Source: Deltaproteobacteria bacterium
GTDB lineage: Bacteria > Desulfobacterota > Desulfarculia > Adiutricales > Adiutricaceae
DNA length: 64,000 nucleotides
Assembly (NCBI GenBank): GCA_031276865.1
Contig: JAISMF010000059.1
Coordinates: forward strand, 16,305 to 80,304
Reading direction: 5' to 3'
Below, one piece after another: positions 45,401 to 53,943 of this stretch. Each line of letters starts with the position of its first letter. Position 1 is the stretch's first letter. The notes beneath the pieces are model-generated. The model saw nothing but the letters and a program-made list of their open reading frames with translations, searched no databases and was not told the origin of the DNA. Position numbers and translations under genes: made by a program.

Positions 45401-48005
45401 TGAGGTTGTCCGAGGCCGGCGGCCGGTTCATGGTCGTGTCCAGGTAGGTGCCGTCCCGGGTGGTGCCGGTCACGCTGTAGCCCATGGCCATGCCCTCGGT
45501 GGTGCCGACGGTCTCCCACTGGGTGCTTATGAGAACCGCCCTCACCTGGGAGTCCTGTATGGAGATGAAATCCTTCATGGAGTCGGCTTTCGGGTTGTTT
45601 TTGAAGCGGTAGAAGAAGTAGCGCACGGCCTCGTCCGCCCCGGAGTCCGCGCGCACCGAGGTGGTCTCCCGCATCTCTCTGGGGGTGCGGTTGTCCGTTA
45701 GGAGATCCACGGTGTAGGTCACCTGCGCGTCGCCATCCCAGTCGCCCCCCTCGTCCGTGTCCGAAAAATTCACCTTGATTTTCGCGTGGTAGGTGAGCCC
45801 GTTGCGGTCCACGTCCCATTCCAGGATGAAGTAGTTGAGGAACCCTAAGATTTTCGATCCGACTAAGACCTTGCTGGAGATGTTCACCGGCAAAACCGAG
45901 ACGCTTTTAACCACCTTCCCATGCATGTTTTTCACCGGAAACACCAATTCCGGGTAGGCCGCGGACATGGTGACGGCGTAGACGTCCGCCCCCATGGAGG
46001 TGGAGAAGGCCCCCGAGCTTTTGGCCAAGTCGTGGATGTGGGCGTAATAGGCCACGGCCGCGGTGCTGTAGGTGCCCTCGGTGCTGGGTCCGGTGGGGCA
46101 GAGGCCCAGCACCTGGAAAAGTCCCCGGGCGAGGGTCTTGGGGGAGCAGGTGTCGATCCGGTTGTTGGAGAAGAAATAGTGGGCGTGCTTTCCGGTCGTG
46201 TCCAGGCCCTCGAGGCGGGTGATGAAGTCCAGGTACCTTTTATTGTCGAAGCCGGCATCGGGCTTGAGGCTCATGCCGGCCGGAAACGTTATGTTCTCCA
46301 GGAAGGGCTTGTTCAGCTCGCCTCCTATTTCGTTTCCGTCGTAATCCGCCGAGGTGTCGGATATTATCAGCATTATGGGCTTGAAGCAGATATGCCCGGG
46401 AATCGCCGGCTTGGCCCGCGTCCAGGAGCGGGAAGGCCATGAGTTGAACTGGGAGAGCAGGTTCACGGAGGATCCCTGGTTGTCCTGGTCCGACTCGGAG
46501 GCGAAGGACTGGGTGGGGGAGTCGAATCCGGCCAGATACCGGACGCCCTCGTAGACCATTTCTCCCAAGGGGTTTCCCCAGGAGTAGGAGTTGGCGTACA
46601 CGGCGCCCTCCCCGAGGACCGGATCCTTGGCGAGATCGCGGCCCGCGATTCTGAGGTAATCGATGTTGCGGATGAGCCCCCCGTGGTTCACCTGCCCGGT
46701 CAGAGCGTTCACCGGAGGGACGAAGGCCTCCGGGGGAAAGGGCGGAACCCCCAGGACGGGCCCTACGTGGTTGCGAAGCTTTCCCCCCGAGCGGCGGACG
46801 CGGTTGTTGTAGGAGCCGGTCAAAAGCCCGAAATACATGCCCCCCCGCCCCGAGCCGTAATTCTGGAGAAGTCCCACGGGCTTGTGGACGTCGTCGTCCG
46901 GGGAATCGCTCGCTCCCGGGTACCACAGGCAGTTCTCGCCCGCGCCCAAATTTCCCTTCTGGCAGGCGGCCACCCGGATGTGGTAGACCTTGATCCGGCT
47001 CCGGACGTCGTCGTTTAGGAGCACCTTGTCGTCCGGAAGGGGCCTATTCACGAGCACCCAGTCCCAGTAGCGCCCGTAGGGGGGCGTCACGGTCACGTTC
47101 TGGCCCGTGTTGTCGGTGCCTTGCAAGTTAAAAGACGAGGCGTCGGCGTTCAAAAGCACCCGCAAGGCCGGGAAAAACCCGTTGCTCCTTCCCAGATCCG
47201 ATCCCCGGGCGAAAAAATGGGCCGTCCGGCTCTGGGGTTTGTCGTAGACGGTGTACTTGCGGACGTCGAAATAGGCGCTTAAGGGCGTGACGCTCTGCCA
47301 GGTGTCGTCGGAACGCACCTCCGCCCCCCAGGCCACGGCGTCCGGCGGCACGAAGGAACCGACAAGGGTGGTTTTGTCGGGATCGTCCGTTTCCCTGGTT
47401 CCGCCGTAGAGCACCCTCCGGATGGCGTCCATGCGGCTGGTCGCGATGTAGTTTAGCCAATTTCCGCTAAAACTCCTCTCCCCGGGGGAGCTGTTTGGTT
47501 TGTTGCAGATTCCGGAAACGGAGCGGGGGGAGGGCACGTAGCTTTTAAGATTCGGGGGTCTGGAATTTTTAATCTCCGCCGCCGTCTCATCCTCCCTGGT
47601 CGGACCCACCCGGTAAAAATAGCCCTTGGCGTCGCCGTAGGCGTAGTAGGCGTTGGATAAGCCCAAAAATTCGGATCCCGAATACTTATAGCAGGAGTAG
47701 GAGTCGAAGTAGCCCACGTAGAGGACTCCGGGGTTGAACCCGGTGTCCATCCTTCCGTCCCCGTCCATGTCGGTTAGTCCCGGGTATCCGTGCTGGAACA
47801 TCTTGATGTCCTTGCTAAGGACGATAAGGACGTAGGGCATGATCTGGGAGGATGCCAGAAAGGGGGATGACTGGTAGACGTCCATCTTGGCGTCGATCCC
47901 TCTGGTCGCGGCGTTTCTTTGAGACGCCAAAGACAAGCTCGACGCGACGAAAACGAAAATAACCACCAACGCTCCCAATAAAACCGTTTTAAAACCCCTC
48001 TTCAC
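42429..48005 (-). CDS. pilY1: PilC/PilY1-type IV pilus tip/assembly protein (1858 aa)
   Basis: Large secreted protein that caps type IV pili and mediates adhesion and retraction control. I place the start at GTG 48005 because GGAGGT lies 6 nt upstream and the next residues form a signal peptide (KRGFKTVLLGALVVIFVFVASSLSLAS). The frame is open to 48116 but lacks homology there. The N-terminal half has a VWA-like strand (KPIMLIISDTSADYDG) and Asp-rich calcium loops (DMDGDGRMD; DMNNNGIPDAGE). The C-terminal ~700 residues are the PilY1 beta-propeller with the hallmark VYFGANDGMLHAVN. Length is at the high end of the family. No pilin or other pil genes are in the window, so it is an orphan here. 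Confidence 0.93.
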   Translation of the reverse strand: MKRGFKTVLLGALVVIFVFVASSLSLASQRNAATRGIDAKMDVYQSSPFLASSQIMPYVLIVLSKDIKMFQHGYPGLTDMDGDGRMDTGFNPGVLYVGYFDSYSCYKYSGSEFLGLSNAYYAYGDAKGYFYRVGPTREDETAAEIKNSRPPNLKSYVPSPRSVSGICNKPNSSPGERSFSGNWLNYIATSRMDAIRRVLYGGTRETDDPDKTTLVGSFVPPDAVAWGAEVRSDDTWQSVTPLSAYFDVRKYTVYDKPQSRTAHFFARGSDLGRSNGFFPALRVLLNADASSFNLQGTDNTGQNVTVTPPYGRYWDWVLVNRPLPDDKVLLNDDVRSRIKVYHIRVAACQKGNLGAGENCLWYPGASDSPDDDVHKPVGLLQNYGSGRGGMYFGLLTGSYNNRVRRSGGKLRNHVGPVLGVPPFPPEAFVPPVNALTGQVNHGGLIRNIDYLRIAGRDLAKDPVLGEGAVYANSYSWGNPLGEMVYEGVRYLAGFDSPTQSFASESDQDNQGSSVNLLSQFNSWPSRSWTRAKPAIPGHICFKPIMLIISDTSADYDGNEIGGELNKPFLENITFPAGMSLKPDAGFDNKRYLDFITRLEGLDTTGKHAHYFFSNNRIDTCSPKTLARGLFQVLGLCPTGPSTEGTYSTAAVAYYAHIHDLAKSSGAFSTSMGADVYAVTMSAAYPELVFPVKNMHGKVVKSVSVLPVNISSKVLVGSKILGFLNYFILEWDVDRNGLTYHAKIKVNFSDTDEGGDWDGDAQVTYTVDLLTDNRTPREMRETTSVRADSGADEAVRYFFYRFKNNPKADSMKDFISIQDSQVRAVLISTQWETVGTTEGMAMGYSVTGTTRDGTYLDTTMNRPPASDNLTPPGCHYLGHAPWGKYGCKERIRNLKSQSRAFLLLKGSVDKQSLPNPLYLAAKYGGFKDMNNNGIPDAGEWENDDGEPFTYFQATNIAELPLKLEAAFKTMLKTVAIGTSTSSALEAVTDGGVSVSTYFYHEYVNANDATQTVRWPGSVYGLFIDPYGNLREDTDGDGVLTLANGEDGGKGDLVVSFSDPKVKAADGAPCRRPGGIITLCYDPLGTNNLKPLAGSLGKPKNQLKLKSLFDAGRWLSRLDSGQLLSGPREYAKAATVRAGKRRIYYGRPKIGGRPGEAELALFTAQPEELRVLERLILHDNFTKIIPGAKDRRGAAEQLAGWVIGRDAPGLRSRAAGDPWGDGLKNATWRLGDVLNSKPVIVSDPMAAYDLLYRDASYLEFRKEQAGRRSVVYFGANDGMLHAVNLGFRRGFEERKVVYSLSGTKGKQKLPEHELGAEIWAYIPTSLLPHLQWLASPGYVHSYYVDLKPLVTDVKIKGRWRTVLIGGLRLGGRTVEAPDPALNNGGSHFFSEVFCLDVTDPEEEPKLLWRFSREEMGLTVGMPMALSSAGRFYAVIPSGPRTDKVVAKVTGRQGTLVYGQESPYDGHSSQKARLFVVDMETGLEVEGGGDAEPYLTAEEENSFFNHPFLPVARKRETPWNNQSLYFGLTVSRDPLNCEDKGAVYRLQTVDEDGKALPVGQWRLRRLFSAERPVTGAVNASLDPMGNLWVFFGTGRLWGWDDVSPCLQMPNNVVCQKNHEQYIFGLKEPLNDKGFPTYEDLSPQAGRILDVSGAKVYQNGMVTDLAKNPFVPVSSGNTATYTQILDATRGDGTIGYKRRLDVGRDFMPGEKYIHEMVVTQPKIVPTGNGKSLLAFTSYLPGGPGFGGCGSKGNGFLYLVNSFTGLPDPSSAVYLQTAGAKPGADPSKVLVTGAVSVGEGNPSEPYVNYTARGTTISATATNTGVQTVFIPTDSSQRSALIGWREVLNTGVELTGEAMVRGLD

Positions 48006-48968
48006 TTGACACCTCCGAAACGCTCTCCGAAGGTCCGCCGCGGATATTTTCCCACGGCGCGCTCCGGCGGTTAAAACATAAAGTATTTTGCGTTGTTTAA
48101 ACAGCAAAACGATCAAAAACGCGCGCGGAGGAAAATCATTTTTTATCAGCTAAAAAATCCCTTAAAGAAAATAAACGAGGCTAAGAGTTTTCAACTCCAA
48201 AAAACCATGCGTTTTTTTATCTTTTTTCCTTTTATAAAACGCTTTATATATCTCGGAAACGAATAGCGATGTTTTTAAAAGAATGAAGAGCGCTAAAAAA
48301 AGCGTTCAACGAAGATAATTTTTATCTTAGTCGAACGCTTTTTAAAAAAATTTGAATTCCTTAAAAAAAATGCGTATTTCCATGGAGTCACGCGCCAGGG
48401 AAGATTCCAAAAAGCCATGAAACGAGGAAAACGTTTCTTGGCGGAAAAAAACCGAGTGAATTTACGCCGCCTTCCATTTTTTTTCCTTTCATTAAAAATG
48501 TAGTGAAAGAAAACAAATCATGAGCCATCCCCGAGCCCAAATCTCGTTTAAGTAAAAGGGGCGTCACCCCCGGGAGGCGGTCGTTTCGTCCGGAGAGAGC
48601 GAGCTCGTCATGCGACTCGGGGCCGTGAAAAACACCGCGCGCGAAGCATAAGCGACACCGTTTTTTCCGCCGTTTCCAGTGAAATTTAAGGCCTACGCGA
48701 GCGGACGCGTCTTCCTCCGCCGTGTTTTTTCAACCGAGAGCGAAAACGCGGCCTTTCAACCATGACTCGGGGGAATTTAAAACGTCATTGGAACCCTTTA
48801 ATAACGACCCAGAGAGAACTCATGAATATGAGGAAATCGAAAGACTAACTTCTTTTCTTGTTGAAAAAATTTCACCGAAATAATCTTATTCGGCTCAAGA
48901 TCTAGAGGCGGTCACTGGGAAGGCGGCGATCACGACGTCTTGATATTGACGTGAGGCGTGACCAGTAA
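48006..48968. other. Gene-free region upstream of pilY1
   Basis: No gene seen in ~960 bp. It contains the long hairpin at 48294-48345 and AT-rich tracts near the pilY1 leader where its promoter should lie. No clear -35/-10 pair was fixed. Confidence 0.45.
48294..48345. terminator. Bidirectional terminator-like hairpin
   Basis: AAAAAAGCGTTC pairs with GAACGCTTTTT, with an inner AAGAT/ATCTT stem. A-runs before and T-runs after would allow termination on either strand. It stands ~290 bp upstream of pilY1 with no gene ending nearby. Confidence 0.55.
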
Positions 48969-49109
48969 TCTGGAAGTTACAAAAAAATTCGATGGCTCTC
49001 ATTCCATAACGCTTTGGCGTTAGATATAGATTTTCTAGATACGGCAATATCCATATATTGTATGATTTCTCTATCTATCAGTTAATCCAAACTTTTCGCC
49101 GCCGCGTCG
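48969..49109. mobile_element. Degenerate family-1 miniature element, copy G (141 bp)
   Basis: The ends are decayed (left GGAAGTTACAAAAA, right AACTTTTCGCCGCCGCGTCG). The interior CCATATATTG..TGATTTCTCTATC matches copy F (32935-32963), which makes F and G a subfamily. The length is exactly that of the intact copies. Confidence 0.55.
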
Positions 49110-49496
49110 ATATTGAATATTTTTCGAAAGAAGATATATTTTTAGAGAGAATCAGATTATCACGTTAATTGTAGTTTGGGCAAGGTTTATAGAAAACAAC
49201 GGACAAACTGCGGTAGCGAAAAACAGACAACTTTCGTTGTCGGAAACACCTCAAACACAATAATTCGCCTATTCTCTTTTCTTTCTGAATTCAGCGCTGA
49301 AAATTCAATTTAACTGATTCCAACTCCGCTTAGTCAAACCCGATCGCCTCGCACGTTCACCTCACGCGTCACTGGGAAAAAAACTATAAACCGGCGCATC
49401 GATCCGTTTTAAAACAAACTTCCTGGCGATGATTACAGGAACTTATCGATAACACCGCGAAACGCTGGGATAAAATAATTCGATTGATCGGAAAAA
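49110..49496. other. Gene-free spacer between two miniature elements
   Basis: No gene or clear element seen. Confidence 0.4.
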
Positions 49497-49637
49497 TGAC
49501 GCGTCCGCAAAAAGTCTGGTTTGGAAAAATTTCTTCCACCCCCATGCGAAATATAGACTAAATTTTAATATCCTATAGCTCATAAAGTATAGTGTTTCAT
49601 GTTTTAAAATCAGCAGGGACTTTTTGCGGTCGCATCA
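49497..49637. mobile_element. Family-1 miniature element, copy E (141 bp)
   Basis: TGACGCGTCCGCAAAAAGTC...GACTTTTTGCGGTCGCATCA. AAAA on both sides is compatible with a 4-bp duplication. Non-coding. Confidence 0.87.
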
Positions 49638-50457
49638 AAAATGTTTCCCAACGAAACGCGCCTTCGCCGGAAACCATATTCCGGGCCGCCGGAAAAAACT
49701 TCTTTCCACCTAATTTAACGAAACCTCCGCTCCCATCCCGCCGCCAAGCGCGCTATCTTAAGTCCGAGAATCTCCGGAAGAAAGGTCCTTGAAAAGGCTG
49801 AAACATCTGATATCCCGTTCCGGCTTCGCTAGCGGCCCTGAAAGGGGGAAGCTCGCGGATGACGGACGGGGCGACCCCGACGACAACCGCCGTCCCCTTA
49901 AAACCGGATATGAGGAAAATCCGCCGTCCTAAGGCTTAAAAGTCCCGTAGCCCCGCCCGGCCCCGCGAAGCCGCCGAAGACGGGCGGACCCAAAAGGAAA
50001 GCTCCCGACGAAGGACGCCGGGCCGGCGGCCGGAAAAAAGATGTTCTCCGCTCCGGACCCGATCCTTAAAATCCCGCCGGAGGCGTCCCCCCCCCCCCCT
50101 CGTTTCCGCCTCGCCCGCCATCATGGGCTGAAAAACCAGCCGCGGCCAGCCCCTTCCCCCCTCTTCACCCAAAAGCGGCCTCGAAGCCGAAAAATGCCGG
50201 GGCGACCCCCGTCGGAGCCAGGCCGCCCGCGGCGACGGCCGGAGCTTTTTTCCAGGGTTCCGGCGAAAGCCCTGGGCGAAGGGGGGGGTTTCCGTGGAAA
50301 AGCCCGGACCCGGGCGAGCCCAGGCCTTTGGATCCCCCGAAAAGAGCCCGCTTTTTCTTGTCAAAAAAATACTTTCTTTTTTTGACGAATGATCTATACT
50401 TGAGTAGCCATCGCTCAGCCGCGCCTCTCCTTTTGGTAAAAGCCCGGAGGAACCTCC
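49638..50457. other. Gene-free leader of the CODH/flavoprotein cluster
   Basis: No gene supported. C/G-run-rich frames on both strands are artefacts. The operator-like inverted repeat at 50358-50389 lies near the start of the cluster. Confidence 0.4.
50358..50400 (+). promoter_or_regulatory. Inverted-repeat operator candidate with -10-like box
   Basis: TTGTCAAAAAA (from 50358) and TTTTTTGACGAA (to 50389) are near-perfect inverted arms around ~8 nt. TATACT at 50395-50400 could be a -10 box. It lies 58-100 nt before the NuoE-like gene. The arms resemble redox-regulator sites in general shape but match no consensus I can name. Confidence 0.4.
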
Positions 50458-50907
50458 ATGAACGACGCCCCGGAAAATTTCCTCCAAGTCATAGAATCCT
50501 ATCCGAAGGAGCCGCGGCTGCTCCTCCCCATCCTCCAGGCCATCCAGGCCCAATGCCGCCACCTCCCCGAAGAGGCCCTGAAGGCCGTGGCCCTCCGTCT
50601 TTCGCTCCCCCTATCCCGGGTCTACGCGGTGAGCCGCTTCTACCGGGCCCTCTCGCTCACGCCCAAAGGCGACAAACTCGTGAAAGTGTGCCTGGGCACG
50701 GCCTGCCACCTGCGGGGCGCGCCGCGGCTCATCGAGCGCTTGGAGGAGCGGCTGGAAATAAAAATGGGGGAGACCGACCCCAAGGGGCGCTACAGCTTGG
50801 AATCCGTGAACTGTCTGGGCGCCTGCGCCCTGGCTCCGGTGGTGACGGTGGACGAGCTTGTCTACGGGAAACTCACTCCGAAGACGATTAAAGAGATACG
50901 AATTTAG
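50458..50907 (+). CDS. NuoE/HydC-like [2Fe-2S] thioredoxin-fold subunit (149 aa)
   Basis: Small electron-transfer subunit of NADH-linked flavoprotein complexes (NuoE, HydC, HndA). The four cluster Cys have the family spacing: C-x4-C in VCLGTACHLRG and C-x3-C in NCLGACALAP. An N-terminal helical bundle (LLPILQAIQAQCRHLPEEAL) precedes them. GGAGG lies before ATG 50458. Length is typical. It likely passes electrons to or from the NuoF-like flavoprotein encoded next. A terminator-like hairpin follows immediately, so the downstream genes may be expressed at a lower or regulated level. Confidence 0.93.
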   Translation: MNDAPENFLQVIESYPKEPRLLLPILQAIQAQCRHLPEEALKAVALRLSLPLSRVYAVSRFYRALSLTPKGDKLVKVCLGTACHLRGAPRLIERLEERLEIKMGETDPKGRYSLESVNCLGACALAPVVTVDELVYGKLTPKTIKEIRI

Positions 50908-50908
50908 T

Positions 50909-50931
50909 AAAGGGCTTTCGGGCCCTTTTTT
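50909..50931 (+). terminator. Intra-cluster terminator/attenuator
   Basis: AAAGGGC and GCCCTTT form a 7-bp stem with a 6-nt loop followed by a T-run, 2 nt after the NuoE-like stop codon. It probably sets the ratio of this subunit to the downstream genes. Confidence 0.7.
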
Positions 50932-51067
50932 CACGCCCTCTTTCCGGCCCGGCTTCAAGGCCGTCTTTTCCGGCCGTCTTTTCCGACCCGCCGCGGAGGC
51001 CATCTTTCCAAACCCTCCCCCTCCAGCCCTTTTTTCCAGCCCCGGCGGCCGTAAACCCGAATCAACC

Positions 51068-52930
51068 ATGAGCGTTTCGAGATTCAAGGAAACCGGAGAT
51101 CTTAAAACACACGTCCGGGCCCTCCATGAGAGGCCGAAGCCCCGCCGCAGACTGTGGGTCTGCGGCGGCCCGGGCTGCCTCGCGGCCGGCGGCGCCACCC
51201 TCTGGGAGGCCCTGGAAAGGGAGGCGGAAAGGGCGGGCGTCCACGCCTCGGCGGAGTACAAAATGGATCTCACCGGCTGCCTGGGGCTCTGCGAGCGGGG
51301 GCCCTTGATCGAGGTTGAGCCGGAGGGGAGTTTCTATCAAAGGGCGCGTCCGGAGGACGCGGCGGATCTGGTGAACCTCGCCCTCCTCAAGGGGGAGATC
51401 CTGGAGCGCCTCTCCCCGGGGCCGAAAAACAGGGAAAAGGAGACGCTTCCCTTCTACCAGGCGCAGACCCGGCGTATAACCCGGCGCTTCGGGGCCGTGA
51501 ACCCCGAGAGTTTGGACGATTATCTCGCGACCGGCGGCTACGAGGCCCTGGCGTTGGCCCTGGACGCCCTGGGGCCGGAGGGAGCCTTGGAGAGGGTGGA
51601 GAGATCGGGCCTTCGGGGCCGGGGCGGCGGGGGCTTCCCCGCCGGCCGCAAGTGGCGGGCCTTGAAAGAGTCCGCGGGCGTTCCCCGCTACATCCTCGCG
51701 AACGGCGACGAGGGGGATCCCGGGGCCTTCATGAACCGGGCCCTCATGGAGGGCGACCCCTTCTCCGTGATCGAGGGCATGACCATAGGCGCCTACGCCC
51801 TCGGGGCCGAAAAGGGCTTCATCTACGTGCGCCACGAATACCCGTTGAGCGTGAAACGCCTGGATTTGGCCCTGAAAACGGCCCGGGAGCGGGGTCTTCT
51901 GGGTGAAAACGTCCTTGGAAAAAACTTCTCCTTCGATATCGAGATCCAGGAAGGCGGAGGGGCCTTCGTCTGCGGCGAGTCCACGGCCTTGATGGCCTCC
52001 ATCGAGGGCCGGGAGGGAGTTCCCCGGGTGAAATACGTGCGCTCCACCGAGGCGGGCCTCTGGGACAAACCCGCCCTGCTGCAGAACGTGGAGACCTGGG
52101 CCAACGTCCCCCTCATAGTTTTAAACGGCCCCGAGTGGTTTCGGAAGACGGGCGGGGAAAAAAACCCCGGCACCAAGGTCTTCTCCCTCGTGGGGCAGGT
52201 GGAGAACACCGGCTTGGTCGAGCTTCCCTTGGGAACGAAGGTGGGGACGCTGGTGGAGGAGATCGGAGGCGGGGTCAAACAGGGGAGGACCTTCAAGGCG
52301 GCGCAGTCCGGAGGCCCCTCCGGGGGCTGCCTCCCCCGCTCCGCTTTGGAGCTCCCCTTGGATTTCGATCGCCTTTCCGAGGCCGGCGCCATGATGGGCT
52401 CCGGCGGACTCATAGTCCTGGACGATTTAAGCTGCATGGTGGACACGGCCAGGTACTTCACGGGCTTCCTCGCCGAGGAGAGCTGCGGCGGCTGCGCCCC
52501 CTGCCGGGAGGGGCTGCCCCTCATGTTCAGGGTCCTTTCCGATCTCTGCCAGGGGAAGGGAAGGCCGGGCGACGCGGATTTTCTGGAAAAAACCGCCCGC
52601 CATCTCTCCGAAACCGCGCTCTGCGGCCTTGGCCGCAGCGCGGCCAACCCGGTCCTTTCCACCTTAAGGTATTTCCGGGACGAGTATTTGGACCACGAGC
52701 GGGGCTTCTGCCCCGCGGGGCGCTGCTCGGGGCTCTACCTCCCCGAAATCGACCCGGACAAGTGCCGCGCCTGCTCCATGTGCCAAAAAGCCTGCCCGGC
52801 CGGAGCGGTGGCCGGACAAAAAAAGGAGCCCAGGAGGATAATCAGGGAGAAATGCGTAAGCTGCGGCTCCTGCCTTTCCGCCTGCCGCTTCGCGTCCGTC
52901 AAGGCCGTAAGGAGGGAGGCTTATGCCTGA
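51068..52930 (+). CDS. NuoF/HydB/HndC-like flavoprotein with extra ferredoxin domains (620 aa)
   Basis: NAD(P)H-binding FMN subunit. Domains in order: thioredoxin-like [2Fe-2S] (CGGPGC...CLGLC, residues ~35-85); NuoF core with GLRGRGGGGFPAGRKW and NGDEGDPGAFMNR for NADH/FMN; SLBB; the [4Fe-4S] site ESCGGCAPCREG; and a C-terminal 2x[4Fe-4S] ferredoxin (CRACSMCQKACPAG, CVSCGSCLSACRF). This is the HydB/HndC architecture of bifurcating or NAD(P)-linked hydrogenases. I choose ATG 51068, where homology begins; the frame opens back to 50858 over the terminator. The ribosome-binding site is weak. It overlaps the next gene by 8 bp. Confidence 0.93.
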   Translation: MSVSRFKETGDLKTHVRALHERPKPRRRLWVCGGPGCLAAGGATLWEALEREAERAGVHASAEYKMDLTGCLGLCERGPLIEVEPEGSFYQRARPEDAADLVNLALLKGEILERLSPGPKNREKETLPFYQAQTRRITRRFGAVNPESLDDYLATGGYEALALALDALGPEGALERVERSGLRGRGGGGFPAGRKWRALKESAGVPRYILANGDEGDPGAFMNRALMEGDPFSVIEGMTIGAYALGAEKGFIYVRHEYPLSVKRLDLALKTARERGLLGENVLGKNFSFDIEIQEGGGAFVCGESTALMASIEGREGVPRVKYVRSTEAGLWDKPALLQNVETWANVPLIVLNGPEWFRKTGGEKNPGTKVFSLVGQVENTGLVELPLGTKVGTLVEEIGGGVKQGRTFKAAQSGGPSGGCLPRSALELPLDFDRLSEAGAMMGSGGLIVLDDLSCMVDTARYFTGFLAEESCGGCAPCREGLPLMFRVLSDLCQGKGRPGDADFLEKTARHLSETALCGLGRSAANPVLSTLRYFRDEYLDHERGFCPAGRCSGLYLPEIDPDKCRACSMCQKACPAGAVAGQKKEPRRIIREKCVSCGSCLSACRFASVKAVRREAYA

Positions 52931-53660
52931 AAGAGCGGTTAAAGGCGCGATCAACGGAATGGAGCTGGAAGTCCCCTTCGGGACCACCGTCTTAAAAGCC
53001 GCGGAGATCCTGGGAATAAGGATCCCCACCCTCTGCCACCACGAGGGGCTTCCCCCTTGGGGCGGCTGCCGCCTCTGCCTTTCCGAGATCAAAGGATCCT
53101 TGGCCGCCTCCTGCATGTACCCCCTGCGCGAAGACGGCTTCGCGGTCTTTACGGACACCTTAAGGGCGCGGGAGGCCAGATCCTTCGTCCTGTCGCTTTT
53201 CCTCACCCGCGCCCCCAAGGCCCCGCTCATCCGCAAGCTCGCGGCCGAATACGGGGCGGAACCCTTCGCCCGCTCGCCGCTGGAGGCGGACGGCTGCCTG
53301 CGCTGCGGGCGCTGCGTCCGCGCCTGCCAAATCCAGGCCTCCGAGGCCGTGAGCCTGGCCGGCCGGGGCAGCGAGAGGAGGGTTTCCCCCCCCTTCGGAA
53401 AGCCGCCGGAAAACTGCCTGGGCTGCCTCGCCTGCGCCCTAATCTGCCCCGCGGGCTGCGTCCCCTTCAAAGACGACGGCGTCAAGAGGCGGATCTGGGA
53501 AAAAGACTTCGAGCTCGCTCCGTGCCCGGTCTGCGGAAAAAGGACCCACACCTATGAGCAGCTGAAATTTTTCGGGGCGGATAAGCCCCTCTGCCCCCAA
53601 TGCCAGGGACGGGCGACCGCGGAGGCCCTCAAGGCGAACGAATTCGTGACGGAATTTTAA
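52923..53660 (+). CDS. NuoG/HoxU-like iron-sulfur subunit (245 aa)
   Basis: Resembles the N-terminal part of NuoG, HydA or HoxU without any catalytic domain. An N-terminal plant-type [2Fe-2S] site is in TLCHHEGLPPWGGCRLCLSEI...SCMYP. Two [4Fe-4S] sites follow: CLRCGRCVRACQ and CLGCLACALICPAGC. A late C-x2-C pair (CPVCGK...CPQC) may bind zinc or iron. At 245 aa it is too short for an H-cluster hydrogenase. It overlaps the flavoprotein gene by 8 bp with an AGGAGG before ATG 52923, so the two products should form one complex. It likely relays electrons between the flavoprotein and a partner, plausibly CooF/CooS encoded next. Confidence 0.88.
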   Translation: MPERAVKGAINGMELEVPFGTTVLKAAEILGIRIPTLCHHEGLPPWGGCRLCLSEIKGSLAASCMYPLREDGFAVFTDTLRAREARSFVLSLFLTRAPKAPLIRKLAAEYGAEPFARSPLEADGCLRCGRCVRACQIQASEAVSLAGRGSERRVSPPFGKPPENCLGCLACALICPAGCVPFKDDGVKRRIWEKDFELAPCPVCGKRTHTYEQLKFFGADKPLCPQCQGRATAEALKANEFVTEF

Positions 53661-53861
53661 TCCCGCGGCCGAAAAGGCGATCCTTCAGAGGCCTCCCTTT
53701 CCGGCGCCCCGCTAAACCCGCTGATGAAAAGCTTGTCGTTTTTCGCCCTGAAAAACCTAAACCGAAAAGAGCGCCGGAACCGAAAAGAGCGCTAAAAGCG
53801 CCCTCCGGCGGCTAAACAAGGCGGAGCCCTCGTAAGCTCCCCCTGGGAGGAGACGATCATC

Positions 53862-53895
53862 GGCGCCCCCTTTTCCGGCCAGGGAAAAGGGCGCC
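53862..53895. other. Strong hairpin between the diaphorase genes and cooS
   Basis: GGCGCCCCCTTTTCC pairs with GGGAAAAGGGCGCC around a short loop. No T-run follows. It lies about 50 nt before cooS and could be an attenuator or RNA-processing site. Confidence 0.5.
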
Positions 53896-53943
53896 TCGAT
53901 TAGGCCCCGTCAGGAAGACGGAGCGCCTTCAGAAGGAGGTAAC

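Noticed and set aside
48006..48116. Longer start for PilY1
   Set aside because: GTG 48005 has GGAGGT at ideal spacing and is followed at once by a signal peptide; the upstream frame has neither.
50858..51067. Longer start for the HydB/NuoF-like gene
   Set aside because: The extension runs through the NuoE-like gene end and its terminator and has no homology.
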